Assembly (NCBI GenBank): GCA_036939755.1
Contig: JALLAZ010000117.1
Span: forward strand, 1-22,612
Direction: 5' to 3'
Source: Stephanodiscus triporus
Taxonomy: Eukaryota; Bacillariophyta; Thalassiosirophyceae; Thalassiosirales; Thalassiosiraceae
DNA: 22,612 nucleotides
The notes below the pieces were generated by a model. That model was not told where the DNA came from. It saw only the letters and a program-made list of their open reading frames with translations, and did not search any database. Shown here piece after piece: positions 20,084 through 22,612 of the stretch. The first letter of the stretch is position 1. Every line of letters begins with the position of its first letter. A program made the translations under genes and the position numbers.

Positions 20084-21415
20084 ATGACCTCCATCAAGAA
20101 GGACGCGAGCAAGCAGAAGTGGGAGGAGACGGAATTCCCCCTCGTCTGCGAGACATGCCTCGGCGACAATCCCTACGTCCGCATGACCAAGGAAACTCAC
20201 GGGAAGAAGTGCAAGATATGCGAGGTGCCGTTCACGGTCTTCGCGTGGCAGGCGGGCACTCGCGGACGACTGAAGAAGGTGGAGATATGCAGGACGTGCG
20301 CGCGCTCGAAGAACGTCTGCCAGGTGTGCATATTCGACCTCCAGTACGGATTGCCGGTGCAGGTACGGGACCAGATCCTCGCCGAGGAGGGGTGCGGCGA
20401 CGCGGTAGTCGCAGTGCCCCAGAGCGACGCGAATCGATCGTGGATGACCGCGAACGCCGAGCGGGCGGTCGAGCAGGGCACGGCGATTGCGGGATGCGTC
20501 CCGACGAACGACGCGGCCGCGATGAAGCTCCAGGGCATGGCGAGGATGGAGCCCAGGTACGAGCGGAACCTACCCAAGCTCTGCAGCTTCTTCGCCAAGG
20601 GGGAGTGCAACCGCGGATCTCTCTGCCCGTTCCGACACGAGGCGCCGAGGGATAGGAACGATCCCCTCTCGAAGCAGAATACCAAGGATCGATTCTTCGG
20701 CAGTAACGATCCCGTCGCGAGCGGGATGATGAAGAGGCAAAGGGAGAAGGCGGAGAAGCGTCGGGCCGAGCTAATCGCGAGGGGGGGGGAGGGGGACGAG
20801 CGCGCCGTTTCGACTCTATACGTGCGCTTCGCGGACGACGAGGGGGGAGGCAGTAGCAGGCGCATCGTCGAATCGGAGATACGCGACAAGTTCTACGCCT
20901 ACGGCGAGATCTCCTCAGTCAGGATGCACGCCGATCGGGGGGCGTTCGTGGAATTCACCACCCCCCAGGCGACGCAACACGCGATCGCGGGATCCAACAA
21001 GTCGAACATCAGCGGACGGAGGATACACGTCAATTGGGCCCGCGTGCCCAAGAGGGGGGCGGTCAGCGCCGGACCGCAGCCGACCCCGGGCGTGGCGGGG
21101 GCCGGGGGGGCGATACGCCCCATCGAGCCGCCGGGGGGGCGGGGGACGTACGGCGGCGGTAGCGGCGAAAACAACAACGCCGCCTCCGTCGCAGGATTCA
21201 GGGCGTCGTCGACCCTCGGCGTGCCGCGTCCGGGAGGAGGCGGATCGACTACGACGACTACGACTACGACGTTGGGGGTGCCGAGGCCGGGCGGGGGGGT
21301 CATTCGCAGGGCCGGCGCCTCGGGGGGGGATGCCGCCGCGAGGGGCGCGGCCCCTTACTACCCAAGCGCGGATCCCGGGAGGCTTGGAAGTCGGACCACG
21401 GCGCCCTCGACTTAG
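20084..21415 (+). CDS. RBM22: Pre-mRNA-splicing factor RBM22 (SLT11/Ecm2 type)
   Basis: Binds U6 snRNA and pre-mRNA near the catalytic centre of the activated spliceosome, in the nucleus. Single exon, 443 residues. The N-terminal zinc modules begin ETEFPLVCETCLGDNPYVRM and continue with KCKICEVPFTVF and ICRTCARSKNVCQVC, nearly word for word the animal and plant proteins. A CCCH finger follows: C167, C175, C181, H185 in CSFFAKGECNRGSLCPFRHE. NDPLSKQNTKDRFFGSNDPV is another family block. The RRM lies at about 245-325, with STLYVRF as RNP2-like and RGAFVEF as RNP1. The tail is low-complexity Gly, Pro, Thr and Ala, with LGVPRPGGG occurring twice. The start at ATG 20084 is fixed by an upstream in-frame stop. 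G+C content is very high. Confidence 0.96.
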   Translation: MTSIKKDASKQKWEETEFPLVCETCLGDNPYVRMTKETHGKKCKICEVPFTVFAWQAGTRGRLKKVEICRTCARSKNVCQVCIFDLQYGLPVQVRDQILAEEGCGDAVVAVPQSDANRSWMTANAERAVEQGTAIAGCVPTNDAAAMKLQGMARMEPRYERNLPKLCSFFAKGECNRGSLCPFRHEAPRDRNDPLSKQNTKDRFFGSNDPVASGMMKRQREKAEKRRAELIARGGEGDERAVSTLYVRFADDEGGGSSRRIVESEIRDKFYAYGEISSVRMHADRGAFVEFTTPQATQHAIAGSNKSNISGRRIHVNWARVPKRGAVSAGPQPTPGVAGAGGAIRPIEPPGGRGTYGGGSGENNNAASVAGFRASSTLGVPRPGGGGSTTTTTTTTLGVPRPGGGVIRRAGASGGDAAARGAAPYYPSADPGRLGSRTTAPST

Positions 21416-21679
21416 GGGTCACGATGTATGCCCGAGACAAATGTAAACTTAGAATTACAGTTTTATTCGTGAGAGCATGATGTGTTATTATCTGTCTGAT
21501 AGATGCATGATTGTTCCAATCTAAATATGCTTCAAGGGCAACGATAATGGCAAAACCTATTGCTACGATAACCTGACGTTCAATTTTAAGTTGATAGGGT
21601 AAAGGATAAATCACATCCAGACTACTATACCGCTTCACGCCATGGTGGCCGTCAATGTTTTATTCCATCCAAACTTATC

Positions 21680-22340
21680 TCACTTTTTGAAGTACGACGA
21701 ACGACTTCTATCCCTCTCTTTCTTGGCTCTAGCCCCAGACTGCAAACCGAGCGATGCCTCTACAGGCGGAAAGATCAAAACAAACGAGATAGATATTCAT
21801 TCAGTTTGCGTCGAAGAAACGAACGCGCAATCACTACATCTTTCGGGCCAAACGATATGACAGATGATCGATTCACGCGAACGAAAAACGAACTCTACTA
21901 CCCAACTCACCTTCGTCCATCACATTTCCCAGGCTGGCCGTCAAGACGCCCACTCCGCCTATGACCCCGATGGCAAATATGATGGGAACGTACACCGGGG
22001 GCAATTCCGCGATTTCCAAGTTGTCCACCGACTCGGCAAAGGAAGCGAGGGGCGTCGTCGTCAGGACGGCTATGCATCCCGCGAGAAGTGCTCTTTGCAG
22101 ATTTTGAATTGCGCGGATGGGTCCAATGCCGGGGGATGAGTTGTCCATGGCGATTTGAGTAGACTCTAGATCGCTCAGAGGAGGCGAGCGCGATGATATG
22201 GCACTATTGCTTTTTGCGTTGGTTGGTGGTCGAGCTCGAGCAGCGTTGAGCCTTTCAATGGAGAATGAAGAAGCCGCATGAAATAAATTGTGGCAGACGA
22301 AAATAATTGCTGCGAAGAAGAGGAAGCTTTGTTTGGCCAT
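21680..22340 (-). CDS. Plastid-targeted thylakoid membrane protein, function unknown
   Basis: Two exons on the minus strand, 22340-21911 and 21759-21680, join through a split Glu codon to 169 residues; the intron is 151 nt. The N-terminus FLFFAAIIFVCHNLFHAASS is a signal peptide ending in ASSF, which resembles the ASAF-type junction of diatom plastid proteins. A basic, Ser/Ala/Pro-rich transit-like stretch follows. A second hydrophobic segment, ALLAGCIAVLTTTPLASFA, ends like a thylakoid processing site. The predicted mature part is short: an acidic start (ESVDNLEIAE), one membrane helix (VYVPIIFAIGVIGGVGVLTA) and a conserved-looking tail, GLQSGARAKKERDR to SSYFKK. This design is like small photosystem subunits such as PsbW or PsbX, but I cannot name the family. 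Confidence 0.82.
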
Positions 22341-22612
22341 GATGAATTTCCAGTAGTTGGGACTTAACAGATTGTGTTACACAGTCTTTAGCCGTTATGT
22401 AGAACGTTGAATGAGTTGATGGTATCGTAGTCGATGAGCTCTCTTATCTTCTAGGCGAGGGCCCGCCCGCCCCCAGCAGGGCGACACGTGCTTTTTGCGC
22501 TCTCCTCATATCTCTCACACGTGCGTTGCTCGACGCAAATTTTGGGTTCTACTTACATGGGAATTAGTATAAATATAACCGCCAGCACCCCCCGAAAGAA
22601 TCCCCCGCGGCC
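22341..22612. promoter_or_regulatory. Probable divergent promoter at the right edge
   Basis: Upstream of the thylakoid gene lie GTATCGTA (22422-22429), two CACGTG hexamers (22485-22490 and 22518-22523) and, near the edge, TATAAATATAA (22568-22578), a good plus-strand TATA box. This suggests that a plus-strand gene starts beyond the window and shares the region. Function is inferred. Confidence 0.45.

Noticed and set aside
20197..20889. 230-residue minus-strand ORF
   Set aside because: Antisense of RBM22, open only because of the G+C-rich composition.
5570..22523. CACGTG as a general promoter motif of the locus
   Set aside because: About five or six copies are expected by chance and roughly that many are seen, including inside coding DNA (GMD, BRM).
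1..22612. tRNA, rRNA or snRNA genes
   Set aside because: None was recognised by eye on either strand; a covariance-model scan would be needed to exclude small ones.

Overview
The window is nuclear DNA of a photosynthetic eukaryote with small spliceosomal introns (GT..AG, mostly 78-222 nt). A diatom or another ochrophyte alga is the best guess. The last gene encodes a protein with a signal peptide, a transit peptide and a thylakoid-type segment, as expected for a complex plastid. The left end carries a decayed Ty1/copia retrotransposon whose protein words resemble those of diatom copia elements. Genus cannot be told from sequence alone.

Layout. Bases 1-1776 are a dead copia element (RT and RNase H part of pol, then a probable 3' LTR). 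Bases 1777-2712 are noncoding. Twelve genes follow with strictly alternating strands: GDP-mannose 4,6-dehydratase (+), LSm6 (-), an unknown mitochondrial-type protein (+), ribosomal protein uS17/RPS11 (-), a BRM/SNF2 chromatin-remodelling ATPase (+), RNA polymerase subunit RPB5/RPABC1 (-), a basic mitochondrial-type protein with a duplicated segment (+), a RING1/RNF2-like Polycomb E3 ligase (-), a histidine-phosphatase family protein (+), TRAPPC2/sedlin (-), splicing factor RBM22/SLT11 (+) and a plastid thylakoid protein (-). A TATA-like box at the right edge suggests the next gene is on the plus strand beyond the window. Exon borders were worked out by hand from protein continuity, reading phase and splice sites. 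All twelve models close in frame.

The alternation makes every upstream gap a head-to-head promoter (177-716 bp) and every downstream gap a tail-to-tail junction (194-561 bp). Most genes are housekeeping: RNA decay and splicing (LSm6, RBM22), transcription (RPB5), translation (uS17), vesicle traffic (TRAPPC2) and nucleotide-sugar synthesis (GMD). Two are chromatin regulators of classically opposed classes, BRM and RING1. The 17.8-21.4 kb part is visibly richer in G+C and poorer in introns than the rest.

The most interesting points are: the RING1-type PRC1 gene; a 93-nt BRM intron, open in frame, that starts inside the Walker A motif and repeats it; the strand alternation; a recurrent TACGATAC motif in noncoding gaps; and two unassigned organelle-type proteins. 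I did not find an obviously new multi-gene system.
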